Assembly: GCA_963556255.1 (NCBI GenBank)
Contig: OY744613.1
Coordinates: 41,333,409-41,397,408, forward strand
DNA: 64,000 nucleotides
Direction: 5' to 3'
Source: Allolobophora icterica
Lineage: Eukaryota; Annelida; Clitellata; Crassiclitellata; Lumbricidae
The notes under the pieces were generated by a model. It searched no databases. It had not been told where the DNA came from and saw only the letters and a list, made by a program, of their open reading frames with translations. Shown here one piece after another: positions 45,940 through 57,414 of this stretch. Position numbers and translations under genes: made by a program. Each line of letters opens with the position of its first letter. The stretch's first letter is position 1.

Positions 45940-47690
45940 ACTGTCCTCCCCACTTAGCCTACGTTTGGCTACCTTGATGACATCTCTTTGGGCGGCCCGA
46001 CTACGAAGGTGGTGGCGGACATGGCGTCGTTGGAGGCGGACCGAGAGCTTCCAACATCAATGGGAGGAGGAGACAAACCAAACGATAGCAGCCGACTTTC
46101 GGTCGACTTAGGTTTAACTCTTAACAGAGCGAAATGCGAAGTGGTGGCCAGGGATATACAAAAGACCAGAAATGGCGCCTTCTACACCGAACCTGACGCC
46201 GCAATGCTTCTGGGCGCACCGCTGACGGCAGGCTCTGCCATGCAGGAAGCATTGCAGTCCAGAATAACTGAATTGGGGAGTGCGCTGGACAGGTTGAGCA
46301 CGATAGGAAGGCAGGACGCTCTTTTGATTCTCAGGAGTTCTTTAGGCACCCGAAGGCTGCTCTACACTCTTCGATGTGTTCCGTGCATAAACCAACCGGC
46401 CCTTTAGGACTACGATCAAAAGCTGAGAAAAGGCTTAGAGACCATCCTCAACATCAACTGTCAGAACAGCAGAGGCTTCAGACAACGCTCCCATAGGAAT
46501 GGGTGGAATTGGGATACGTAGGGCGTCATCGCTGGCGCTTCCCGTCTTTTTGGCATCGGCCGCGGGCACCCTCGTACTCCAGTCCAGCATCCTAGTGGGG
46601 CTAAATCTGGACACAGACCAGCTGACCGAGAGGTTCCAACATCAATGGGAGGAGCCTAGGAGGAGACAAACCAAACGATAGCAGCCGACTTTCGGTCGGG
46701 TGTCCAGGCGAATTGGGACGCGCCGCTCCTCAAACGCACATATAACGACCTCGAACAGGCACTGGTGGCTGGTCACGATCGGGCGAGATGGAGAGCGATC
46801 ACCGCGGCGCACGCAGGGGACTGGTTCTACACGCTGCCCATCACCGCGTGTGGGTTGAGGCTGAGCGATGAGGCGGTGAGGGTCGCCGTCGGCTTACGGC
46901 TGGGAGCTTCCATCTGCGAGCCGCATACCCAGGGGCGTCTATCCCCCCTAAGTCATTGGAGCAATGTCCCTTTTCCCCTCTTCTTCCCCCCTCCCCGGTC
47001 CTCCCCCCCCAAAATGGTGGCAAACACATGGACAAATCTTTCCCCCCCTATTTCTTGGATGGAGCATTTGCTCCAAGGTTTCTATGGTGTAGACGCCCCT
47101 GCGCATACCTGCCCCTTGGCGCGGCGGTCACGGCAAGAGGATCACACGGATTGGCATGCCCCCGGGGCTTCGGAAGAATGGCCCGACACGCGGCCATCAA
47201 TGATCTGATTTGCCGGGCGCTTTGCAGGGCGGGGTTCCCGGCGGTCAAGGATCCTTCGGGACTGAATCGCGCTGATGGAAAAAGACCGGACGGCTTCACC
47301 CTCATCCCATGGAGGGCTGGCAGAAGCTTGGTGTGGGACGCCACAGTGCGGATACACTGGCTCCATCCTACCTTCTTTCAACGGCAGCACGAGCAGGCGC
47401 GGTGGCGGAATTAGCAGATGAGAGAAAGACTCGAAAATATCAGGCATTCCAGGGAACTCACTGTTTTGTCCCACTTGCTCTAGAAACTTTGGGCCCTATC
47501 AACAGCAATGGCCTTGATTTTATAGAATTGGGCCGACACCTTGCCAACGCCACGGGCGAACCACGCGAAGCGAGTTTTCTGCATCAAAGAATTTCTGTAA
47601 CCATCCAACGGTTTAACGCCGTGGCCTTTAGCGGCTCAATGGTATCAGCCCAGCAGGACTTGGACGAGGGTTAGCCGTTCCGGAAAAAAC
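45940..47690 (+). mobile_element. Non-LTR retrotransposon fragment with restriction-like endonuclease-type C-terminus
   Basis: Begins inside the RT palm at GYLDDISLGG (catalytic DD, about 45963-45992) and continues through GLTLNRAKCEVV, GRQDALLILRSSLGTRRLL, a finger-like C/H region ([20 protein letters not shown]) and [20 protein letters not shown] (about 47280-47345), which fits the PD..D core of R2/NeSL-type endonucleases. It ends at AVAFSGSMV, TAG at 47672-47674. Several frameshifts, one MITE and an internal duplication break it. Clade is inferred from domain order; bordered by AAT arrays. Confidence 0.7.
46930..47101. mobile_element. hAT-type MITE, 172 bp
   Basis: Ends CAGGGGCGTCTA and TAGACGCCCCTG with perfect 8-bp duplications CGCATACC (46922-46929, 47102-47109), inside the LINE coding sequence. 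A relative lies at about 32178-32305. Confidence 0.92.
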
Positions 47691-47762
47691 AACTAATTTA
47701 ATCTCTAAGACCCTGATGGAACGAAGTACCTCAGGTCAAAAAATAAATAGAAATAAATAAAT

Positions 47763-47799
47763 GATAATAATAATAATAATAATAATAATAGTAGTAGTA

Positions 47800-47852
<53 letters not shown>
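47763..47852. repeat. AAT/AGT microsatellite
   Basis: About 90 bp on the 3' side of the LINE fragment. Confidence 0.95.
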
Positions 47853-47853
<1 letters not shown>

Positions 47854-47869
47854 TGAGAATTGGCATGAC

Positions 47870-48290
47870 GATAAACGACGATCATTGACATGATCCAAAC
47901 CTCAGTCAGTCCAGTTTTATACGAGGATTATTGGCATAAGGTAAAACTAAGTAAGACTGGTTTACTATGAAGAATATTGGCAAGTTTTAAAATTCAATAA
48001 GACCAGTTTATATACTTACTTTTGGCCGAAATATTAGCAAAAACGTCTAGGGGGTTACTTTTATTTGGCCCACCCTGTATATAATTATGAGGAAGATTGG
48101 CATTATGTAAAACTCAGTAAGACTGTAAGACCAGTGTACATACGTGGATCATTAGCATGATGTAAGATTAGTGGTAAGACCAGTTTATATAATTATGATG
48201 ATCATTGGCTTGAGGTAAAACTAAGTAAGACCAATTTATATATGAGGGATACTGGCATGATATCAAATTTAGCAAACCAGTTTAAATGTG
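47870..48290. repeat. 48-57 bp minisatellite, right part
   Basis: Continuation of the array at 45050-45830 after the LINE-containing insertion. Confidence 0.8.
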
Positions 48291-48299
48291 ATAATCCTT

Positions 48300-48640
48300 C
48301 AATTTAAAACACTTCATCACACATTTCAAAACAATAAGCACTCAGCTTCTATGATAAACAAAAGTTCTCAATCGACCTACAGAAAGTTAGTTTTCTTCAG
48401 GAACTGGATTATAAAGAATTTTAAATAGTTTCCATTGGTGACAACTCGTTTCCAGTAACACAGTTACCGTTTCCAGTCAATATGGTAAATGTCTCAAGTA
48501 AATTACGCTCATGGCACTGAAGACACTCGGTCATGCTGGACACAGGGCTTCGATAACAAATTCACACTTCTTTAGATTGTTTGTCTCTTGAGATATGATT
48601 AGCATGAAGCTTTACATTGTAAGGCTTTTCGCCACTGTGA
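48300..48640 (-). other. Duplicated 3' flank of ZNF copy C
   Basis: Collinear with 12180-12478. Confidence 0.6.
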
Positions 48641-48998
48641 ATCGTTACATAGATATTCAATGTACTAGTCTGTGTAAATGCTTTGGCATATGAATTCAAT
48701 AAGTTTGGTTTTTTCTGCCCTTAAACGGTCTCCCAGTCTATTCTTTGTTATAAAAGCTTTCTGACAATAACTGCACTTGACTGGTTTTTCTCCAATATGG
48801 ATTTCTTACGCATCTGCATTACACACTTCTGAGTAAATGCACAGTTACACAATTCACATGTGAATGGTTTTTCTCCAGTATGGGTTCTTGTATGAATGTC
48901 GAGTGCCCTCGTGTGGAAATACTTTGGCACATAAATCACACCCGTAGCTTTGTGGTTCTCATATACCGTTTGCGATAGGTTTTCATGGCGAATGCTTA

Positions 48999-49450
48999 GG
49001 GGCCATCCATATATTACGTACACAAAAATCCGGGAAAATTGGACCCCCTCCCCCCCTGTTCGCAAGCGTACTTTCTTCCACCCCCCCTGAGTACGTACGT
49101 TTGACGCACCCCCCCCCCCCGATGACCAGCTGCAGAAAGTGTCTCCAGGCAGCCTGTCTGCACTTTAGGCCAGATTATTGAAGGGCCAATATAGACAAAT
49201 TATAGGTGTCGTTCACAGCACAGAATAACTGCACATGGCTTTTATATAATGTAATAAAATGCCATGGGACGACTATAGGATAATACAGAGTTATAAATAT
49301 GCTAATGTGGACGTCATAATTAGAAATTTATTTTGGGTACGTACACATTTTGTTACCCCCCTCTCCCCCTCCGTTCGCACCCGTACGCAAAATCGCCAAA
49401 ATCCGACCCCCTCCCCCCCCTAAGTGCGTACGTAATATGTGGATGGCCCC
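48999..49450. mobile_element. PIF/Harbinger-like MITE (ii), 452 bp
   Basis: Ends GGGGCCATCCATATATTACG and the complement (CGTAATATGTGGATGGCCCC), flanked by TTA (48996-48998, 49451-49453). Interrupts a ZNF finger. C-rich subterminal tracts. Confidence 0.85.
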
Positions 49451-50524
49451 TTATGACAGAAACTGTACTTGGACATTTTCGCTTCACATAAATTACACTT
49501 GCACTGATTTCTCCAGTATGGATTTTCTTATGCACTTCGAATACATCCTTCAGTGTAAATGCACTATTACAAGATTCACACTTGTATGGTTTTTCCTCCA
49601 CTGTGTTTTGTCATGTGTTTTGTCATGTGCACTTTAAGAGATCTAAGCTGTGCAAACGTTTTGCAACAAACATTGCACGAGTAAGGTTTGTATCCACTGT
49701 GCATCCTTAGATGGATCTTCAGTGTATCCTTCCGAGCAAATGCTTTGTTACACAAATTGCACAAGAAGGGTTTTTCTCCAGTATGGGTCCTAATATGGTC
49801 TTCCAGTTTACCCTTCCTTAGAAATGCATTCTGACATAAATTACACTCGAATGGTTTTTCTCCAGTGTGTGTTGTCATGTGCAGTTGATGAGAGGTATTG
49901 TGTGCAAATGTTTTGCCACAAACATTGCACAAATAAGGTTTTTTGACACAGTGCATCCTTTGATGGATTTTCAGTGTATACTTCAGTGTAAATGCTTTGT
50001 GACACAAATTGCAGAAGTAGGGGCTTTCTCCAGTATGAGTCCTTGTATGTTCTTTGAGCTTAACCATACTTATAAATGCTTTCTCACAGAAATTACACTT
50101 GAATGGTTTTTCTCCAGTGTGGGTTCTTCTATGTTCGTCTAGACTACACTTCCGTATAAAAGCTTTAGGACAAAAATCACAATTGAATGGTTTTTCTCCA
50201 GTGTGTGTTTTCGTGTGCCTCTTAAGAGCAGAATTCGAAGCAAATGCAATATGACATATTAGACAAGTAAATGGTTTCTCTCCAGTGTGCCTTCTCATGT
50301 GCAATCTTAGATCAACAGCTCGTATAAATGCTGATTCACATAACATGCACTTGTGTAGCTTTTCCCCAGTATGGATTTTCCTATGCTCTTCCAATCCACA
50401 CTTCTGTGCAAATTCACTCTTACAGAATTCACACTTGTATGGTTTTTCTCCCGTGTGCCTTCTCAAGTGTACTTTAAAAGAGGTATTGTGTGCAAATGTT
50501 TTGCAACAGACATTGCACAAGTAA

Positions 50525-51466
50525 GGGACCGTCCATTAATTATGTCAACAAAATAGGGGGGGGAGGGGGTTTGAAAAAGTTTGACAGTTGTTGACAAGGG
50601 GGGAGGGGGGGTTCAAGATAAATTGACGTCAACAATAATTAATTTTTTTAAATTAATTAATTTTTATCAAAAAGCAACCATAGATTCGGAAAGTCTTTAT
50701 GAGTGATCTATTTCTGTTTTCTTTGTACTTTAATCAAACGCAATATTTTCTTCGTTTCGGTTTATTGTTCCCAGATTGAATGAGAAAATGTGCTACACAT
50801 CTCTTAAATGAAATATCCTGGATTCTTTTAGATATCTATGTTCGAAATCTAATATTTTGAGCTTATCTTCAGTGAAAGAACATTTTTCTTTGAATAGGTG
50901 GTTAATATTAAACGGTGAGAACTGTGCAGGCTTATTTGAAGATTGTCGATTGAACATATTTATAGTAAATATAATATTCGAGATAACAAATTTGGTCGTT
51001 ATTGGTTAAGCTGATCTTTGGAGTGGGTGGTTGCACTATATTTACCCTTGGCACAGGGCTGTTTCAATATGAGTTCGTCTCTGGGTTACTTAGGAGACCC
51101 TCTGAGGCTCTGACTCCGGAGTGAAACATTAAATGCGTCCTCTTTTTCCTTCTTTCCGTGTCTTAATTGGCTACCCATGTATCTGGCAACCCTTCACAGG
51201 GTTCATTATAGCTTGCTACATTCCTGAATTTAACTAATATTAAAGATAAGTTTTAGTGTAATATAATTTTGTTAATTTATTATTGTGCTATTTAAACTGA
51301 AAAAACTGTTGTTTTTAATTTTTATTGTAGTGGCAGGGGGGGGGGTAAAGAATGTTTGACATAATTTTTTAGGGGGGGTACTTGAATGTTTGACAGTTGT
51401 TGACAAGGGGGGGGGAGGGGGTCAAAAACTGCCTAAAATTTGTTGACATAATTAATGGACGACCCC
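50525..51466. mobile_element. PIF/Harbinger-like MITE (iii), 942 bp
   Basis: Ends GGGACCGTCCATTAATTATG and its near complement, flanked by TAA (50522-50524, 51467-51469). The sequence either side of it is one continuous finger linker. Confidence 0.88.
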
Positions 51467-52429
51467 TAAGGTTTATCTCCATTGTGGATCCTTAGGTGGA
51501 GATTAAGTGTACTCTTCTGTGCAAATGCTTTGGGACACAAATTGCACAAATAGGGTTTTTCTCCAGTATGAGTTCTTATATGTTCTTTGAGTTTACCCTT
51601 ACTTATATATGCTTTCTGACAAAAATTACACTTGAATGGTTCTTCTCCGCTGTGAATCCTTAGGTGAATGTTCAATTTACTCTTCTGTGCAAATGCTTTG
51701 TGACACACATTGCACAAGTAGGGTTTTTCTCCAGAATGAGTCCTTAAATGGTCTTCCAGTTTACCCTTCTTTACAAATGCTTTCTGACATAAAGTGCATT
51801 TGAATGGCTTTTCTATGGTAAGGTTTCTGTGTAGATTATCCTTCTGTCTAAAAGATTCTTGGCAGAAATCGCTATTGTGGGCTTGTTCTCCTGTGTGGGT
51901 TCTAGTATAATATTCTACGGCTCCTTTCTGTGCAAACGTTTTGTCACATGAATTGCTTGTGAATAGTTTATCTCCTGTGTGTGTTTTCATGTGCCGTTTT
52001 AGAAAAACATTCAATGCAAATGCTTTCTGACAGAAAGTGCACTTGAACGATTTTTCTTCATTGTGGGTTGCTTTATGTTCTGAGAGATTACTCCGCCATG
52101 CAAATGCTTTATTGCATATATTGCAAGTGTATGGTTTTTCTCTAGTATGGAATATTACATGTTCAAACGCATTGCTCTTTTGTGTAAATGTCTTGTCACA
52201 TAAATTGCACTTGAATGGTTTTTCACCAATGTTTGTCCCTGTAGGGGATTTCTGTTTACTCTTCTCCGCCAAAGCTTTGTCACATAAAGCATTGTTGAAT
52301 AGTGTACCTTCAGTGTGGGATATTTTGTGCAGTTTGAGACCCCAATTATGCGCAAACGTTTTCTTACAGACTTCACATTCGTATTGTTCTTCATTGTTAT
52401 CGATTCTTGCATTTATCTTCAAATCTTCA

Positions 52430-53400
52430 ACAGAGTCAAAACTTTACATAAAAAGTATTTTGCATCAGCTTACTAAATTATGTAAAATTAAATAACAGAA
52501 GTTAAAAATGTCACAGTTAATATGGTCGGCAATCCTTTTCATTCATCATCCAAGGAAGAAGGAAGTAAAGAAATAAATTAAAGACCAAGGATAGTAATAT
52601 CAGTTTGATAATTAGCACATATTCAACGTAAGAAATTTGAAATATCATGAGGATGGCAAACTTTATTTTCAGAATGTTTACGAAGACCATTGACATCGAA
52701 ACAGACAAGAAAAATCAATGCCGGCTCGGACAATACCAGCAATCACTGGCGTAAACTTGTCCAAAATATTGGGGGCATGGGGTCTGGACTAGAGGTGAAA
52801 AACCAAGTTTTTTAAGATGAAAAGTTTTGTTGTTGTTTTTAGGGTTGTTCTAGTTTTGGTTATTTGTTTTTTTAAGATTTTCGGATTTTTTCGGACCATA
52901 AAAATCATGAAAAATAGCATGAACTAGAGCTCCAACTCAGTTTAATTCAGTTGCGATTTCCAAAAATTAAAAATCATTAAATCAATTATTAAAATAACTT
53001 CTACAAGAGTCAGAAATTTATTTTAAAAACCAAAAAAAACTATTTTTGTGGTTTCTTTTTCTTGTGTTACTTAAACCAAAAACCGAAAAAAACAACTTTT
53101 TCACCTCTGATCTGGACAGTCAGCGAGCCTCAGCGACTTCCAGTGATACGCAATGCGCATGAAATGGGTGTGTTTTGTTTACATGTAAATTTGAAGATAT
53201 TGAAGATAAAAATAATCTTTGTTTTCATTATGAATTTCTGATAGTATTTCAGTTCTTTGACTCTTGTTTTTCTGTTTCTGAAGAAATTTGTCCATATTGA
53301 AACATACTATTTTAATATTTGAAGAAATCATCCTCTCGATTTTTTGGGGGGCATCTCCCTGCTGAATTATTGGGGGCACGTGCCACGGCTCCCCCTAGAG
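52430..53400. other. Duplicated upstream region of copy C
   Basis: Collinear with 15060-16310; no gene. Confidence 0.65.
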
Positions 53401-53700
53401 TCTACGCGTATGCCAGCAATAAAAAGGTCCTAGTCCTGGTAATCTAGTTGTGAAAATATGTAACGTAACTAACATTATAAAAATAACATAATCTAACTCA
53501 ATATAACAAGAGTTGAAAGTTCACTTCTGTAGTTCATACTTCAGTCATGTTATTTAAATGATATTTAAACAGTGGCACCAAGGTGCATTTTTCATTCCCA
53601 CGGAACTTCTCCGGACTGTAAGGATGCATTGGAGATAATGCTACCGTTTCCAAGTTTTCTTTCTTACCCAACGTGGTGTAACAATTTAGGATTTATTTAA

Positions 53701-54527
53701 CCCTCGAATGCCCAAGGGGGGGGTCCGACCGGACCCCAGACCCGCTTTTCCACGGATAACTTTAGAACGGGAGCGAAATTGTAAAAATGGGTTTAGGACT
53801 TCCTAAAGCCTTCAATTGGGCTTCGTATGATATATTTTGCGTGATTATTCTACCACCCTGTAGCCCACAACCATAGCATATACCAAGGACACTCCCGAGA
53901 AATGCGGCTGATGGTCATACTGGCACATGGTTTACCAGCCCTGAAATAAATATTTTAGCGTATGTTATTGTGAAATACCATATATCAGTCGATTGCAAAT
54001 TGAATTTGGATTATAATAAGCCAAATCCCGTTAAAATATTCCATCCCTGTACCCCACAACCATAGCATATACTAAGGACACCCCAAGATATGCGGCTGAT
54101 GGTCATACTGGCATATGGTTTACCAGCCCATAAATAAATTTTTAACGCAAGTTATTGTGAAATACCATATATCAGTCGAATGCAAATTGAATTTGGATTA
54201 TAACAAGCCAAATTCCGCTAAAATATACCAATCCTGTACCCCACAACCAGGCAATACCTACATGCGTACAGTTGAACGCCTGCGAAAAATCCCGAAATTG
54301 CAAAACATTACAAACGAGTATTAAAGTTCAAATAAAGTTTCACCAGGTGGCGCTATTGTGAAATACCACATATCAGTCGATTGCAAATTGAATTTGGATT
54401 ATAACAAGCCAAATCCCGTTAAAATATTCCAATCCGTTCTCCAGATATCACTATGAAAACATTGGGGTCCGGTCGGACCCCCCCGTTGGGCATTCGTGTA
54501 CCAAAAAATAGCTTGGGCACTCGAGGG
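53701..54527. mobile_element. piggyBac-like MITE, 827 bp, TTAA target
   Basis: Ends CCCTCGAATGCCCAA and (complement) CCCTCGAGTGCCCAAGC, flanked by TTAA (53697-53700, 54528-54531). Sub-terminal GGTCCGACCGGACCCC palindromes. The interior has about three repeats of a roughly 190-bp unit (CCATATATCAGTCG word). The paralogous block at about 16950 has a single TTAA, an exact empty site. Confidence 0.9.
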
Positions 54528-54588
54528 TTAATCTATAGCTGGGCTCTTTTTAGTTTATAACCTTCTTAGCGATTCAACTGCATAGAAT

Positions 54589-54992
54589 TCGTAGTAATCC
54601 TCCAGTTTAGGTGCTTTATTTAAATGTACACTTTTATAGTGGACAGTTTTCAGCAATTGTAATGATTGGTGAAATAAAAATCAGACTAAAAGTTGGATGA
54701 CTGATGAAAATATTACTGAAACAAGAAGCTAGATGATTGATGAAAATATAACATAACAATTGCGATGAAACTATATCGTTTAGCGTCGATATCATTACCG
54801 TGGATGAGCGACGAAATCTTATAGTAACACTTAAACTAGAAGTTGTAAGACTTGTGAAAATATACCTCAAACTAGAAGCTGGATTAGCGCTGAAAATGGA
54901 GCTCAAACTATAGCTGGAAGATCGAGGAAAATATTGATAATGCAAAGGATTCCAATGAAAAATAATTAAAGTACCTAAATTTGAGGATTACC
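54589..54992. mobile_element. Minisatellite-bearing MITE, about 404 bp
   Basis: Inverted ends GTAATCCTCCAGTTTAGGTG and GGTAATCCTCAAATTTAGGT (complement). Empty site at about 17012-17022 in the copy-B block. Central array of the 37-bp monomer. Confidence 0.75.
54665..54930. repeat. 36-39 bp minisatellite
   Basis: About six degenerate units with ACTAGAAGCTGGAT and GATGAAAATAT; same monomer as at 11370, 15430 and 43195. Confidence 0.75.
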
Positions 54993-55204
54993 GAATACAA
55001 CATGTTTTCAATGGTTAAATTATTAAATGAGAAGAGCGAATAAAAGTCACCTTAAAGCCGTTGTCGTTGATAATGGACCGATAATGGTGATTCTTTCCTT
55101 AGCATGCTCGTAAAATGGCGTCACAGTAACAACAAAAAGCTTCAAGTGGAACTTGGATCACTGATTCCACTGCCCTCTTGCGATTGCTTTAACGTAGATA
55201 TCAG

Positions 55205-55315
55205 TTATAATATAATAATAAAATATTTTTATAATATCTTCCTTAAGTAATTCAAACTGACAGGTACGCAGTAAGACTACACGATATAGTAGTAACAGAC
55301 GATGACATGAGTTTT
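55205..55315 (-). repeat. SINE 3' fragment
   Basis: TTCAAACTGACAGGTACGCA matches the SINE body; AT-rich tail at 55208-55245. Confidence 0.55.
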
Positions 55316-55344
55316 GCAGGAGTGGAATTTATGGGAGCAGAGAT

Positions 55345-55440
55345 GACCCGCACACGCACACGCACACGCACACGCGCTCGCGCACGCGCACACACACACA
55401 CAGACACACGCACAGACACACGCACAGACACACACAAACA
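55345..55440. repeat. CA/CACACG microsatellite
   Basis: CACACG and CAGACA repeats. Confidence 0.9.
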
Positions 55441-55499
55441 GCCCCCACACAAACCAGTTTTGTTGTCCTCGAAACCAAGGTCTTGGTCTCGAGTGCACT

Positions 55500-55645
55500 C
55501 GAGTTCGTTTTTAAAGTCTTGGTCTTGGTCTTGAGACCAAAAGTCTTGGTTTTGGTCTTGGTTTTGAGGTTCAAGGTCTTGGTCTTGGTCTTGAGGCTCA
55601 AAGTCTTGGTCTTGGTTTTGCAAGACCAAGACCAAGACTTTTGAC
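55500..55645. repeat. GGTCTT hexamer array
   Basis: TCTTGGTCTTGG units with GAGGTTCAA spacers; a second array is at 57415-57572. Confidence 0.9.
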
Positions 55646-55830
55646 AATATGAACAGCAATTTAACAAAACGAATGGATTTAAACAAAATTTCTCCAATAA
55701 TTACTAGTACAATTGCTTTAGTATTTACACGGTGTGAGTGAGGCTTTACTGTTTGTTTTGGACATTTATTTTGACTTCCGGTTATTTACCATGGAATGAT
55801 TTCAAAACAGACTCACAATTTGTACATTAA

Positions 55831-57086
55831 CCCTCTGAAGTACCCCTGGGGGTATTTTTGACCCCCACATATATTTCTTATTATATATTTCCTCAACTAT
55901 GCAATGCATGCGTATTAACTTCTAAGACATTGATTCTATGTTTCTGCTCAACAGATTCATTCAATTTAGTACGTCATTCTTGAAGCAGGGAACCAGCTTT
56001 GGTGTTTGACAGAGAAAGTAAACAAATAGTAGCGCAAACATGGCGACCTATTTGCATAGCGCGGTGATGAGACATATTAATGAGTGGTTAGACAATGAAA
56101 ACGACGTATCTGACTTGAGTGATGGTTCAGATCCATCAAGTGATGAAGAAGATCAGTTGGAGGTACAAAATGTACAGCCGTCAGATGAAGATATAGACAT
56201 AGCCGGAGATGCTCATGACGATGATGACACGGACCTTTACAGCGTTGATGAACACGAACCCGTGGACACTGTGTTGGATGTTATCAATTCTGTGGCTTAT
56301 GCCACGGGCCGTAAGCGCGGATCAAGAAAGAGACTATTCCTTCTAGAGGCAGGTACTGCGATGTGTTTGCCATGGATACTAACCAGACGAGCGGATCCTC
56401 GGATCTATGAACAGGCGTCTATGAAGCGTTTCTTTCTTGCGCTGGGAATTCCTGAGGCTGAGAGACCCGCATCAGACGCCAGCAAGAAGAGAGGAAGGTG
56501 TCATGTGTGTTCCAGAGTGAAAGACACTAAAGTGAATTATAGATGCAGTAAGTGTCAGCAGTTCGTTTGCGGAAATCATGCAGCGAAATCATTCGTGTGC
56601 GATACATGCAAGGACGACTAATTGAATATTTTCGAACACGCTTCCTTGTCAAGAAGATCGATACGAACCACAGACCTATATCTTCTTATGATATATTATA
56701 ATTTGGATGCTATGACTTCAGATATTATATCAACTATGTTGATATTGTGCATTAGTTGTGCATTAGTTGTTTCATTGGGGGGGGGCGATAGCGCATTGGA
56801 TAACATCTGGCGTAGAGTGCGAGAGGTACAGAGATCGAGTCCCATAGGCGGACATGCTTTGTAGGCTGCAATTTGCGCCGTGTATTGCAAGCTGTCTGTT
56901 CTGTTAGTAGTTAAGATTTATCGCATAACATGTACTTGTACAGCGCAGTGCGTTTGCAGGCGCTTAATTAAAGAATAAATATTATCATTGGAAATATTAC
57001 ACTCAAAACATGCTTAAAATAGTGGGGGTCCTTTTGACCCCCAGGGGTACTGAAACGTGTTTTTCAAAAAGGGGTGCCACCGAGGG
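55831..57086 (+). mobile_element. piggyBac element, internally deleted, 1256 bp
   Basis: Ends CCCTCTGAAGTACCCC and (complement) CCCTCGGTGGCACCCC with TTAA on both sides (55827-55830, 57087-57090). Sub-terminal AGTACCCCTGGGGGT occurs inverted at both ends. It carries the 193-codon frame at 56040-56621. Confidence 0.92.
56040..56621 (+). CDS. Truncated piggyBac transposase: N-terminus fused to cysteine-rich domain
   Basis: Intact 193-codon frame with a good start context (AACATGG). Residues 20-80 are acidic (DLSDGSDPSSDEEDQ), as at piggyBac N-termini. Residues 95-145 resemble the segment before the C-terminal domain. Residues 154-190 form the cysteine-rich zinc domain (C154, C157, C169, C172, C177, H180, C187, C190) that in this family binds the element's ends. 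The entire DDD catalytic core is missing, so the protein cannot cut DNA. It could still bind ends and compete with a full transposase (inference). Confidence 0.8.
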   Translation: MATYLHSAVMRHINEWLDNENDVSDLSDGSDPSSDEEDQLEVQNVQPSDEDIDIAGDAHDDDDTDLYSVDEHEPVDTVLDVINSVAYATGRKRGSRKRLFLLEAGTAMCLPWILTRRADPRIYEQASMKRFFLALGIPEAERPASDASKKRGRCHVCSRVKDTKVNYRCSKCQQFVCGNHAAKSFVCDTCKDD

Positions 57087-57414
57087 TTAACATCTGCTCT
57101 GTGTTCCAGTGAATTCAGCACTGTAGAACGTATTTTTCACATGGCAGAAATTTTTTGCGGCTCCACAGGTCACGTCTTGACCAGAAAATTCTCAGCGAAT
57201 TGGTTTTTATAAAATGCAACAGGCATTTGGAATAACATTTAATTCGCATGAAGGACTTTTGTAAATACGAATTCGGAATTCTCTGCAGTCTGCATTTGGA
57301 GTTGTTTTGTTTGATTAAAATATAAGATTCATGTTTTAATTAAAATAGCGAGTAGTCCGAGTTGACAATTTTTTTAGTAAGGAATAGAAGTCTGGATATG
57401 GTTGTGATTTTTTT

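Larger units (their letters stand above)
48640..52417 (-). pseudogene. C2H2 zinc-finger array copy C, multiply broken
   Basis: Paralogue of A and B. The start codon is changed: the site that is ATG in A and B reads ATA at about 52413. The frame is open to 51467, where a Harbinger-like element sits exactly in a finger linker (after GDKP, before YLCNVC). Element plus duplication is 945 bp, so the frame resumes after it at 50520 and runs to 49576. Further frameshifts lie near 49590 and 49510, and a second element sits at 48999-49450, with finger debris to about 48640. About 22 fingers can be counted. Confidence 0.85.
53535..55190 (-). promoter_or_regulatory. Conserved upstream block of copy C, split by two insertions
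   Basis: Fourth copy of the ZNF first-exon block, interrupted at 53701-54527 and 54589-54992. Donor AAG/GTGACT at 55050 (minus) and AAAATGGCGTC (about 55113-55123) are kept. Confidence 0.5.

Noticed and set aside
55252..55697. Frames with LKTKTK and NQDQDF repeats (also 57336-57721)
   Set aside because: Products of the GGTCTT hexamer arrays.
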